Shown: piece by piece, positions 1 through 6,839 of the stretch
Numbering within the stretch: position 1 is the first letter of the stretch
Layout of the letters: each line of letters begins with the position of its first letter
Assembly (NCBI GenBank): GCA_003560175.1
Contig: PWIZ01000026.1
Coordinates: 1-9,455, forward strand
Direction: 5' to 3'
DNA: 9,455 nucleotides
Source of the DNA: Halomonas sp.
GTDB taxonomy: Bacteria; Pseudomonadota; Gammaproteobacteria; Pseudomonadales; Halomonadaceae
Made by a program: the position numbers and the translations under genes
Notes under the pieces: generated by a model
Told to the model about the DNA's origin: nothing
The model's input: only the letters and a program-made list of their open reading frames with translations
Databases searched by the model: none

Positions 1-12
1 GGATCCGCGACA

Positions 13-46
13 GGAACGCCCAGAATGGAACGTCCAGAATGAAACG
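13..46 (+). repeat. 14-bp tandem repeat spanning the LOV gene start
   Basis: GGAACGCCCAGAAT (13-26) is followed directly by GGAACGTCCAGAAT (27-40), one mismatch, and then by GAAACG (41-46), the start of a decayed third copy. Each full unit ends in AAT followed by G, so each creates an ATG: at 25-27 and at 39-41, the LOV start. The first ATG opens a five-codon frame (MERPE) whose TGA at 40-42 overlaps the LOV ATG as ATGA. That frame is open back to base 1, so it could equally be the tail of an upstream gene cut off by the window edge. The purine-rich GGAA in each unit sits at ribosome-binding distance from the following ATG. Confidence 0.75.
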
Positions 47-494
47 ATCACCCCTGATCAGCCCGGAACTGCTGGAGCGCATCGTCGATGCCTCCGAGGA
101 CGGTATCGTGGTTGCCGAGCAGGAAGGCGACGAGAACATCCTGATCTACGTGAACAAGGGGTTCGAGCGCCTGACCGGTTACAGCGCCGACGAGATCCTC
201 TACCAGGACTGCCGCTTCCTGCAGAACGAAGATCGCGACCAGGAGGGCCTGGTCGCCATCCGCAAAGCTCTCGTCGATGATCGGCCCTGCCGCACCGTGC
301 TGCGCAACTACCGCAAGGACGGCACCCTGTTCTGGAACGAGCTCTCCATCACCCCCGTCCATGACGACGATGACAACCTGACCTACTACATCGGCGTGCA
401 GAAGGACGTCACCGAGCGCGTCGAGGCCCAGCTGGAGCTGGAACGTCTCAAGCTGGAGATGGAGCGCCTCAAGCAGGAGCACGGTCTGAGCTGA
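39..494 (+). CDS. Short LOV-domain blue-light photoreceptor (PAS/LOV, no effector)
   Basis: A 151-residue protein made of one PAS/LOV domain (about residues 10-125) plus a short C-terminal helix. The flavin-adduct cysteine is Cys58 in the motif DCRFLQ, the bacterial form of the LOV signature NCRFLQ. Other expected FMN contacts are present: Arg59, Gln62, Arg66, Asn90 (RNYRKDG), Asn100 (FWNELSI) and Gln121 (GVQKDV). The tail (residues 126-148) is a Leu/Glu/Lys-rich amphipathic helix suited to coiled-coil dimerisation. From memory, the sequence is very close to the short LOV proteins of Pseudomonas putida (PpSB1-LOV/PpSB2-LOV), which also have about 150 residues and no output domain. In that family blue light forms a reversible cysteinyl-FMN adduct and changes the dimer. 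The partner that receives the signal is unknown, and nothing beside this gene is an obvious output. ATG39 is chosen because GGAA lies about 8 bases upstream and the family starts here. Family assignment is firm; the physiological role is open. Confidence 0.93.
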   Translation: MKRSPLISPELLERIVDASEDGIVVAEQEGDENILIYVNKGFERLTGYSADEILYQDCRFLQNEDRDQEGLVAIRKALVDDRPCRTVLRNYRKDGTLFWNELSITPVHDDDDNLTYYIGVQKDVTERVEAQLELERLKLEMERLKQEHGLS

Positions 495-565
495 TTCGCC
501 ACCGAAGGCCACGCGGCGAGGGCGGTTGCCGGAGCGCCCCTCTTGAAAAAAGTGCGGCCAGAGGG

Positions 566-594
566 TTGTGCTCCCCGCCAACTGCATATATATA
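566..594 (+). promoter_or_regulatory. Sigma70-like promoter for the small PA3496-like gene
   Basis: TTGTGC (566-571) and TATATA (589-594) are separated by exactly 17 bases in an otherwise GC-rich gap. The AT-rich run CATATATATAG stands out sharply here. The start of transcription would fall near 601, giving a leader of about 118 bases before the ATG at 720. This is pattern matching only; no start site has been mapped. Confidence 0.5.
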
Positions 595-597
595 GCG

Positions 598-623
598 CCC
601 AGGCGGCAAACTTGCTGCCCGGG
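598..623 (+). other. Stem-loop at the start of the leader RNA
   Basis: CCC (598-600), one mismatch, GGCGGCAA (602-609), a two-base turn, TTGCTGCC (612-619), one mismatch and GGG (621-623) fold into a near-continuous hairpin with one G-T wobble. It begins almost at the predicted transcription start, so it would cap the 5' end of the leader RNA. No T-run follows, so it is not a simple terminator. With the promoter it makes 601-719 a structured leader or a possible small RNA; which of the two cannot be told from sequence. Confidence 0.45.
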
Positions 624-678
624 TGCTTCGGGCTCCGCGCACTGATACCGTGCACAGGGGACGAGAAGCGATAGTGAT

Positions 679-699
679 GCGTCGACGCTGTGTCGACAC
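679..699. repeat. Two adjacent 10-bp palindromes (GTCGAC cores)
   Basis: GCGTCGACGC (679-688) and GTGTCGACAC (690-699) are each perfect palindromes, one base apart. Their centres are 11 bp apart, about one helical turn. They end 20 bp before the ATG at 720 and lie inside the predicted leader. Candidate operator or RNA-structure element; no known regulator is recognised. Confidence 0.55.
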
Positions 700-719
700 T
701 GGCCATGGGAGGACGTCGC

Positions 720-920
720 ATGGGCCGTGAACACCTTCTCGAACCGAGCCTCGATGACGAGGTGGACTTTTCCGACGCGGTAAACGACGAGGAGTATGCT
801 CGTCCCCGCGCCAGCCGCGCCGATACCCTGCGCGCCCGCCGACGCGTGGAGGCGCTGCTCGAGGAGCGTCGCCTGCGCCGCGCCATCGAGGATGACTGGG
901 CCATCGACGAAGAGGAATAG
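720..920 (+). CDS. Small charged protein, PA3496-like
   Basis: A 66-residue protein with no signal peptide or membrane segment. The N-terminal half is acidic (EPSLDDEVDFSD). A basic helix follows (about residues 31-55, with RARRRVEALLEERRLRRAIE), then an acidic end (DDWAIDEEE). The arrangement resembles the small Pseudomonas proteins of the PA3496 family, named in databases as putative envelope-integrity proteins; that match is from memory and moderate. The start at 720 is preferred because GGGAGG (707-712) lies seven bases upstream. An in-frame GTG at 690 lacks such a site and lies within the palindromes. It sits 74 bp upstream of ettA on the same strand and may be co-transcribed with it. 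No biochemical function can be read from the sequence. Confidence 0.75.
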   Translation: MGREHLLEPSLDDEVDFSDAVNDEEYARPRASRADTLRARRRVEALLEERRLRRAIEDDWAIDEEE

Positions 921-943
921 GGTCGCGGCTGGCCTTTGACCGT

Positions 944-968
944 AGTGGCCACTATCATCGTGGCCACT
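944..968. repeat. Paired GTGGCCACT palindromic repeats upstream of ettA
   Basis: AGTGGCCACT (944-953) is a perfect 10-bp palindrome. GTGGCCACT recurs at 960-968, so the two copies lie 15 bp apart as direct repeats and each is its own inverted repeat. The AT-rich TATCAT (953-958) between them could be a -10 element. Placement 27-51 bp before the ettA start suits a regulator site or an RNA hairpin; which one is not decided by the sequence. Confidence 0.55.
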
Positions 969-994
969 GAACATCCTCCAACCGACGGGTTACC

Positions 995-2656
<1,662 letters not shown>

Positions 2657-2674
2657 CCGGCTTCGCCGGAGCTT

Positions 2675-2694
2675 TAAGCGGTAAGCGGTAAGCG
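2675..2694 (+). repeat. 7-bp tandem repeat TAAGCGG, nearly three copies
   Basis: TAAGCGG occurs at 2675-2681 and 2682-2688, then TAAGCG at 2689-2694. It lies between the ettA stop and the terminator stem. It looks like a simple slippage repeat. A short CCGGC/GCCGG hairpin (2657-2669) precedes it. Confidence 0.75.
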
Positions 2695-2730
2695 AAACCC
2701 CACTAACCTTTGCGGTTGTGGGGTTTTCTT
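2695..2730 (+). terminator. Intrinsic terminator after ettA
   Basis: AAACCCCAC (2695-2703) pairs with GTGGGGTTT (2718-2726). After one bulged T the stem continues as AACC (2705-2708) with GGTT (2714-2717) around a five-base loop. The right arm runs into TTTTCTT (2724-2730), a usable U-tract on the plus strand. It lies between the convergent ettA and DUF1328 genes and may also stop transcription from the minus strand, although the U-tract in that direction is poorer. Confidence 0.88.
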
Positions 2731-2736
2731 ATGGCG

Positions 2737-2892
2737 TCAGCGTCGCCCGAAGATCAGCGACACCACGAACAGGATCAGGAACAGCACGAAGAGTATCTGG
2801 GCGATCGACGTAGCCACACCGGCGATGCCGGTGAAGCCGAGCACGCCGGCGATAATGGCAATAATCAGAAACAGCAGGGCATTGCCAAGCAT
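2737..2892 (-). CDS. DUF1328 / YtjA-like small inner-membrane protein
   Basis: A 51-residue, very hydrophobic protein with two predicted membrane helices (about residues 3-21 and 28-48) and the ending SLIFGRR. Length, the [10 protein letters not shown] turn and the Gly-Arg-Arg end match the DUF1328 family (E. coli YtjA), whose function is not established. The start at 2892 is set by a strong GGAGG (complement of 2899-2903) seven bases before the ATG and by agreement with the family. An in-frame upstream ATG at 2955 would add 21 polar and charged residues and is unlikely. The gene lies 133 bp downstream of lpxL on the same strand and converges on ettA. Confidence 0.9.
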   Translation of the reverse strand: MLGNALLFLIIAIIAGVLGFTGIAGVATSIAQILFVLFLILFVVSLIFGRR

Positions 2893-3025
2893 AGGGAACC
2901 TCCATTTCCAAGGCGTTTTCCGGTTACCCAGCGGGACTAGCTTTCTCCCCCGCACTCCCTGTACAGCCTTGTCACTCGACGCCCGTATGGCAAGTTACGC
3001 TTAGTATCACCCTGTAACTCCGGCC

Positions 3026-3928
3026 TCAGTAGAGACCCGGCTCGCCCTCGGGGCGAGTCTTGAAGCGACGATGCAGCCACAGGTACTGTTCGGGATGCTT
3101 GCGGATGGCACCCTCGATGAAGGCGTTGATCCGTGTCGCGTCGGCCACCTCGTCGCCGCTGGGGAAGTCCGCAAGCGGCGGCAGGTATTCCAAGGTATAG
3201 GTGCGGTTGTCCGGGTTGCGGTAGAACATAAGGGGTATCACCGGCGCCCCGGTCATGCGGGCGATCCGGGAGGTCATCTTCACCGTGGCCGCCGGTATGC
3301 CGAAGAAGGGGGCGAAGACGCTGGCCTCGCGGCCAAAGTCCTGATCCGGTGAATACCAGACGCCGTGACCGGCCTTGATCCGCCGCACCACGCCGCGCAG
3401 GTCGTGACGATCGATAATGGCGTCGAAGTAGGGGTCTCGGGCGCGCCCCATGAAGCGAGCGAAAAGCGGGTTGTCATGGGGGCGCTGCACAGCGTCGGCG
3501 CGGTAGTAGAGCGAGTGCAGGGCGCCGCCCAGGTCGAGGGTGGAGAAGTGCACGCCGATGATCAGCGCTCCCTTGCCCTCGGCCTGCACCCTGGACATAT
3601 GCTCCTGCCCCTTGAAGGTGACCCGGTGGCGCAGGTGTTCGGGGTCACGACACCAGCCGGTGGCGGTCTCCATGATGCCGATACCGTTGGCGATGAAGGT
3701 CTCGCGAACCAGTCGCACCTGCTGCTCGTCATCCAGTTCCGGGAAGCAGAGGCGGATATTGGTTTCGGTGATATGACGCCGACGCCTGGCGAGACGCCAG
3801 GCCGCCAGGCCGATCAGCCTGCCGACCCAGAGCTTCAACTGCCAGGGCAGCCAGGCGGCCGCGTACATGGCCCCGATGGCGAGCCACACCGGCCAGTAGC
3901 GAGGATGGGCGAAGTTGGGCTGGCTCAT
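3026..3928 (-). CDS. lpxL: Lipid A biosynthesis lauroyltransferase (LpxL/HtrB family)
   Basis: A 300-residue inner-membrane-anchored acyltransferase that adds a secondary acyl chain to the Kdo2-lipid A precursor on the cytoplasmic face. A hydrophobic anchor lies at about residues 11-30 (YWPVWLAIGAMYAAAWLPW), followed by a basic stretch (WRLARRRR). The catalytic HX4D motif is His127-Phe-Ser-Thr-Leu-Asp132. Other family blocks are RPHDNP (149-154), YSPDQDFG (192-199) and the C-terminal YLWLHRRFKTRPEG (282-295). The HPRYW opening and YSPDQDFG block favour LpxL or LpxP over LpxM; acyl-chain choice cannot be read. ATG3928 is chosen because MSQPNFAHPRYW aligns with family N-termini. An in-frame ATG at 3946 would add MGVCPP, encoded entirely by the adjacent REP-like arm. 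Neither ATG has a clean native ribosome site; the nearest purine run is the REP GGGGG. It lies 77 bp after alr and is probably co-transcribed with it. Confidence 0.93.
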   Translation of the reverse strand: MSQPNFAHPRYWPVWLAIGAMYAAAWLPWQLKLWVGRLIGLAAWRLARRRRHITETNIRLCFPELDDEQQVRLVRETFIANGIGIMETATGWCRDPEHLRHRVTFKGQEHMSRVQAEGKGALIIGVHFSTLDLGGALHSLYYRADAVQRPHDNPLFARFMGRARDPYFDAIIDRHDLRGVVRRIKAGHGVWYSPDQDFGREASVFAPFFGIPAATVKMTSRIARMTGAPVIPLMFYRNPDNRTYTLEYLPPLADFPSGDEVADATRINAFIEGAIRKHPEQYLWLHRRFKTRPEGEPGLY

Positions 3929-4025
3929 TGGGGGACAGACCCCCATTGACGACTATGCCATTGACGACTGCTGACCATTGCAAGGCTCCTGGCTCGGTTA
4001 GGGAGTCAATGGGGGTCTGTCCCCG
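3929..4025. repeat. REPIN-like element: inverted pair of REP sequences between alr and lpxL
   Basis: GGGGACAGACCCCC followed by ATTGAC (ending 3950) and its exact reverse complement (4005-4024) form a perfect 20-bp inverted repeat around a 54-bp spacer. Each arm is also a small hairpin by itself: TGGGGG-ACAGA-CCCCCA at 3929-3945, and GGGG-TCTGT-CCCC in the second. This is the architecture of a REP doublet (REPIN/BIME), whose copies are usually moved by a RAYT transposase encoded elsewhere. From memory, the GGGGACAGACCCC core is a common REP type in gammaproteobacteria. No transposase gene is in the window. In an alr-lpxL transcript the arms would form a long stem holding the alr stop codon and ending at the lpxL start. 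Confidence 0.8.
3944..3969. repeat. 11-bp direct repeat inside the REPIN spacer
   Basis: CATTGACGACT occurs at 3944-3954 and 3959-3969, a 15-bp period; a third CATTG follows at 3976-3980. The first copy overlaps the left REP arm, so the spacer seems to have grown by duplication of the arm's edge. Confidence 0.8.
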
Positions 4026-5124
4026 ATAGCCCATGATATCGTCTCGGCACCCGGGGCAGCACCCCGGTGAGCAGGGTATAGCTGATGGTATCGCAGTGGC
4101 GGGCCACCTCGTCCACGGAGAGCACCTCGCCGTTGGCCGCCCTGCCCCACAGCACCACTTCGCTACCGATATCGGCTTCGGGAATGTCGGTGAGGTCCAC
4201 GGTAAGCATGTCCATGGAGACCTTGCCGGCGATGGCGGTGCGACGGCCCGCCACCAGTACCGGGGTGCCGTCCACCGCGTGGCGGTCGTAGCCGTCGCCA
4301 TACCCGCCGGCCACCACGCCGATACGCGACGGCCGCGGGGTCACCCACCGACCGCCGTAGCCCACCGGCTCGCCGGCGGGCAGCTCGCGCACGGCGATGA
4401 TCGCCGAACGCAGGGTCATCACCGGGGCGAGCCGTCGGCTCGCCACGCTGGCCGCCTCGAGCGGGTCACTGCCATAGAGCATCACCCCGGGGCGATTCCA
4501 GGCGCCGTGGGCCTCCGGGCGAGCCAGGGTCGCCGGAGAATTGGCCAGGCAGAGGGGGGCGCCGAGCCGCTCGGCCAGGGCCTCAAGCCGCGCCATCTGG
4601 CCTGCGAAGTAGCCGGTATCGGCTCGGTCCGCGGTGGCGAAGTGGCTCATCAGGTGCAGGTCGCAGGCATGGGCCGGGGCCGCCGCCAGGCGCCGCCACA
4701 CCGTTTCCGCCCGCTCGGGGGAGAAGCCAAGGCGATGCATGCCGGAGTCAACCTTGAGCCAGACGGGAATGGGCCGCGACGGCCGATGGGCAAGCAGCGC
4801 TTCCAGCTGCCAGTCGCTGTGCACCGCCATCCATAGGCCCATGGTCTCGACCTGTTCGAGCTCACTGGCCTCGAAGATGCCCTCGAGCAGCACGATGGGG
4901 AGGGTGATACCTGCCTCGCGCAGGGTCACCGCCTCCTCGATGCAGGCCACCGCGAAGGCCGGTGCGATGCCCTCCAGGGCGCGCGCGCAGGCCACGGCAC
5001 CGTGGCCATAGCCATCGGCCTTGAGCACGGCGATGGCGCCGCTTGCCGGCGCGAGAGAACGGGCGAGACGGTAGTTGTGACGCAGCGCCTCGAGGTCGAT
5101 ATGGGCGATCAGCGGCCGGGCCAT
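4006..5124 (-). CDS. alr: Alanine racemase (PLP-dependent)
   Basis: A 372-residue fold-type III PLP enzyme that interconverts L- and D-alanine in the cytoplasm, supplying D-Ala for peptidoglycan. The PLP lysine is Lys35 in AVLKADGYGHG. The TIM-barrel domain runs to about residue 235 and includes KVDSGMHRLG (Arg131) and WNRPGVMLYG (Arg211, near the cofactor ring). The C-terminal beta domain carries the second catalytic base, Tyr275 in GGYGDGYDRH, and the DTISY block (345-349). The natural end appears to be about VPRRYHG (359-365). The last seven residues, LSGTDPH, run into the REP-like arm, which supplies the GTDPH codons and the stop. ATG5124 has a CAGGAA site just upstream and fits family N-termini. 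The gene could be the biosynthetic alr or a dadX-type copy; no dadA is adjacent, which favours alr. Confidence 0.96.
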   Translation of the reverse strand: MARPLIAHIDLEALRHNYRLARSLAPASGAIAVLKADGYGHGAVACARALEGIAPAFAVACIEEAVTLREAGITLPIVLLEGIFEASELEQVETMGLWMAVHSDWQLEALLAHRPSRPIPVWLKVDSGMHRLGFSPERAETVWRRLAAAPAHACDLHLMSHFATADRADTGYFAGQMARLEALAERLGAPLCLANSPATLARPEAHGAWNRPGVMLYGSDPLEAASVASRRLAPVMTLRSAIIAVRELPAGEPVGYGGRWVTPRPSRIGVVAGGYGDGYDRHAVDGTPVLVAGRRTAIAGKVSMDMLTVDLTDIPEADIGSEVVLWGRAANGEVLSVDEVARHCDTISYTLLTGVLPRVPRRYHGLSGTDPH

Positions 5125-5171
5125 GGCAGTTCCTGGAGCAGTGAAAAAAGGGCAGGCGAATAGGACATGGC

Positions 5172-5200
5172 ATTATCCATGGATAAACTGGCCATCTCAT
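5172..5200 (-). promoter_or_regulatory. Candidate alr promoter
   Basis: On the minus strand, ATGAGA (5200-5195, four of six matches to TTGACA) and GATAAT (5177-5172, five of six to TATAAT) are spaced by 17 bases. Transcription would begin near 5165, about 40 bases before the alr ATG. It starts immediately after the tolC terminator, which supports an independent alr-lpxL transcription unit. Not experimentally shown. Confidence 0.5.
5173..5186. promoter_or_regulatory. 14-bp perfect palindrome overlapping the alr -10 box
   Basis: TTATCCATGGATAA is a perfect palindrome whose first five bases lie within the proposed -10 box. A protein bound here would block the promoter, so a repressor operator is the simple reading. 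Its core ATCCATGG is repeated at 5217-5224 in the tolC terminator, in the same orientation. I do not recognise the motif as a known regulator site. Confidence 0.5.
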
Positions 5201-5203
5201 GAA

Positions 5204-5231
5204 AGAAACCACCATATCCATGGTGGTTTCT
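5204..5231 (-). terminator. Intrinsic terminator after tolC
   Basis: An 11-bp perfect stem (5204-5214 with 5221-5231, arm AGAAACCACCA) closes a six-base loop. On the minus strand the right arm runs into TTTCTTTCAT, a moderate U-tract. It lies about 40 bp after the tolC stop and just before the alr promoter. Confidence 0.78.
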
Positions 5232-5271
5232 AGTGGTTAAGCTCAAAAAAATATCAGTCAGCAGAAAATCA

Positions 5272-6714
5272 TCAGGATGGCGTCTGAGGCCGCTCACCGA
5301 TGTTCATCACCGGGTCGTCATTACCAACTCGCGGCAACTCCAGGGACACCGCTCCCTCGCTGCGCAGCCAGGCATTGACGGCCTGGATCGACTCGGCGTC
5401 GAGCACGCCCGCCTGCTGCTGCAGGCGTAACAGGCCCAGCACGTAGTCGTAGCGTGCCTCGGCGTGATCGGCGATGGCATTGAACAGATTACGCTCGGCG
5501 TTGAGCACATCGACGATATTGCGGGTGCCCACCTCGTAGCCCGAACGGGTCGCCTCCAGGGCGCTCTGGTTGGAGACGATGGCCTGGGCGCGGGCCTCCA
5601 CCGTTTCCACGTCGTTACTCACCCGGGTGAACAGCGAGCGCACCTGCTGAACAGTATCGCGGCGCTGGGCCTCGAAGTCGTACTGGGAGACCTCCAGGGC
5701 GAAGCCGCTCTGGCGAATCTGCGCCTGCGTGCTGCCACCGGTATAGAGCGGCATGCTGGCGCGCAGGCCGAGCTGGCTGGAGGAGTTGTAGCCGGAGACG
5801 CCGCTGCGGTCGTTGTCCGAGACGTCATAGCTGGCGAAGGCCTCGACCCGGGGCAACTGACCGGCACGGGAAACGTCGAGCTCGCTACGCGCCACCTCGA
5901 TGCCTGCCTCGGCCATCTTGAGCATGGGGCTGTTATCCATGGCCAGCGCGACCCAGTCACCGCGGTCCACGGGCTCCGGCGGTATGATGGGGATCTCCTC
6001 GGCGAGGACATCGATGCTGTCGTAACGCTTGCCGGTGAGGCGTTCCAGGGCCTCGAAGCTCACCTGCATGGCACTCTCCGCAGCGATACGCTGGGCGCGG
6101 GCCAGGTCGAAGGAGGCCTGGGCCTCGTGGACCTCGGTGATGGCGATCAACCCCACCTCGAAGCGTTCCCGGGCCTGCTCGAGCTGGCGCTCGATGGCGG
6201 TCTCCTGGGAGCGCCGCGCCGAGAGGATATCGTGAGCGCGCAGGATCTCGAAGTAGGCCTCGGCCACCTCCAGCAGCAGCTGCTGCTCGGCCGCGGCCAG
6301 CGACAGCGCCTCGCGATCGACACGGCGCACTGCCTGGTCGAGCTGGGCGCGACGAGTGGGATCATAGAGCGCCTGGCTGGCCTCCAGGTTCAGCCCGAGG
6401 CTGTTGACGATGTCGTCATCCTCGCGGGGGAGCTGGTCCGGCTGGATCACGTCGCCAGACTGGCTCTCGTAGGTTCGGCTATGGGTCAGGCTGGTGCTGG
6501 CAGAGACCTGCGGCAGCAGAGTGCCACGCTGGGCATCGCGGCCCGCCTCCACGGCGGAGAAGCCCGAGCGGGCCGAAGCGAGGGTGGCATCGTTGTCCAG
6601 GGCGTCCCGGGCGACGGTCCAGAGGTCGGTGGCCTGAGCAGTGCCGGCCACGGCCAGCCCCAAGAGGAGGACCAGCGACCGAGGAACCAGGCGAGTCAGG
6701 GTCGGGCGATGCAT
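5272..6714 (-). CDS. tolC: TolC-family outer-membrane efflux/secretion channel
   Basis: A 480-residue precursor of the trimeric outer-membrane channel used by tripartite efflux pumps and type I secretion. The signal peptide covers residues 1-28 (basic start, SLVLLLGLAVAG core, A-Q-A cleavage before TDLW). Two internally similar halves of long amphipathic helices follow, each with the family's turn motif: RFEVGLIAITEVHEAQ (184-199) and GYEVGTRNIVDVLNAE (392-407). Beta-strand segments are visible at VSASTSLTHS (70-79) and LGLRASMPLYTGG. Length is close to E. coli TolC (about 490). The start at 6714 is preferred over an in-frame ATG at 6750, because CAGGAA lies upstream of it and it begins the signal peptide cleanly. 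No inner-membrane pump or adaptor gene is adjacent, as is usual for general-purpose tolC. It follows rpoS on the same strand after 125 bp. Confidence 0.95.
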   Translation of the reverse strand: MHRPTLTRLVPRSLVLLLGLAVAGTAQATDLWTVARDALDNDATLASARSGFSAVEAGRDAQRGTLLPQVSASTSLTHSRTYESQSGDVIQPDQLPREDDDIVNSLGLNLEASQALYDPTRRAQLDQAVRRVDREALSLAAAEQQLLLEVAEAYFEILRAHDILSARRSQETAIERQLEQARERFEVGLIAITEVHEAQASFDLARAQRIAAESAMQVSFEALERLTGKRYDSIDVLAEEIPIIPPEPVDRGDWVALAMDNSPMLKMAEAGIEVARSELDVSRAGQLPRVEAFASYDVSDNDRSGVSGYNSSSQLGLRASMPLYTGGSTQAQIRQSGFALEVSQYDFEAQRRDTVQQVRSLFTRVSNDVETVEARAQAIVSNQSALEATRSGYEVGTRNIVDVLNAERNLFNAIADHAEARYDYVLGLLRLQQQAGVLDAESIQAVNAWLRSEGAVSLELPRVGNDDPVMNIGERPQTPS

Positions 6715-6743
6715 GGGCTTACGATTCCTGTACGGGGCCAAGC

Positions 6744-6771
6744 TCTGCATGCTGGCAAGACAACATGCAGA
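6744..6771. repeat. 8-bp inverted repeat upstream of tolC
   Basis: TCTGCATG (6744-6751) and CATGCAGA (6764-6771) are perfect inverted arms around 12 bases. They lie about 30-57 bp before the tolC start, where an operator or a leader hairpin would sit. No convincing -35/-10 pair was found next to it, so its role is a guess. Confidence 0.45.
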
Positions 6772-6839
6772 AAATTGGCAAGGGCGGGATACGCAGAGAT
6801 ATCGATAAGAAAGACCTGCGCAGGGACCCTCGCAAAGCG

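Noticed and set aside
690..719. GTG at 690 as the start of the PA3496-like protein
   Set aside because: It lacks a ribosome site and lies in the palindrome pair; the ATG at 720 has GGGAGG seven bases upstream.
2904..3025. Stress-sigma (AlgU/RpoE-type) promoter upstream of the DUF1328 gene
   Set aside because: A GTAACTT on the minus strand resembles the -35, but no matching -10 lies at the right spacing.
3929..3946. ATG at 3946 as the lpxL start
   Set aside because: The added six residues are pure REP-arm translation with no ribosome site upstream; family alignment begins at MSQPNFAHPRYW. It cannot be fully excluded.
6715..6750. ATG at 6750 as the tolC start
   Set aside because: No ribosome site, and it would put 12 extra residues before a signal peptide that is already complete.
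6815..6824. CCTGCGCAGG palindrome after rpoS as an intrinsic terminator
   Set aside because: T-rich sequence follows on the minus strand, but a loop leaves only three or four stem pairs, too weak to call.
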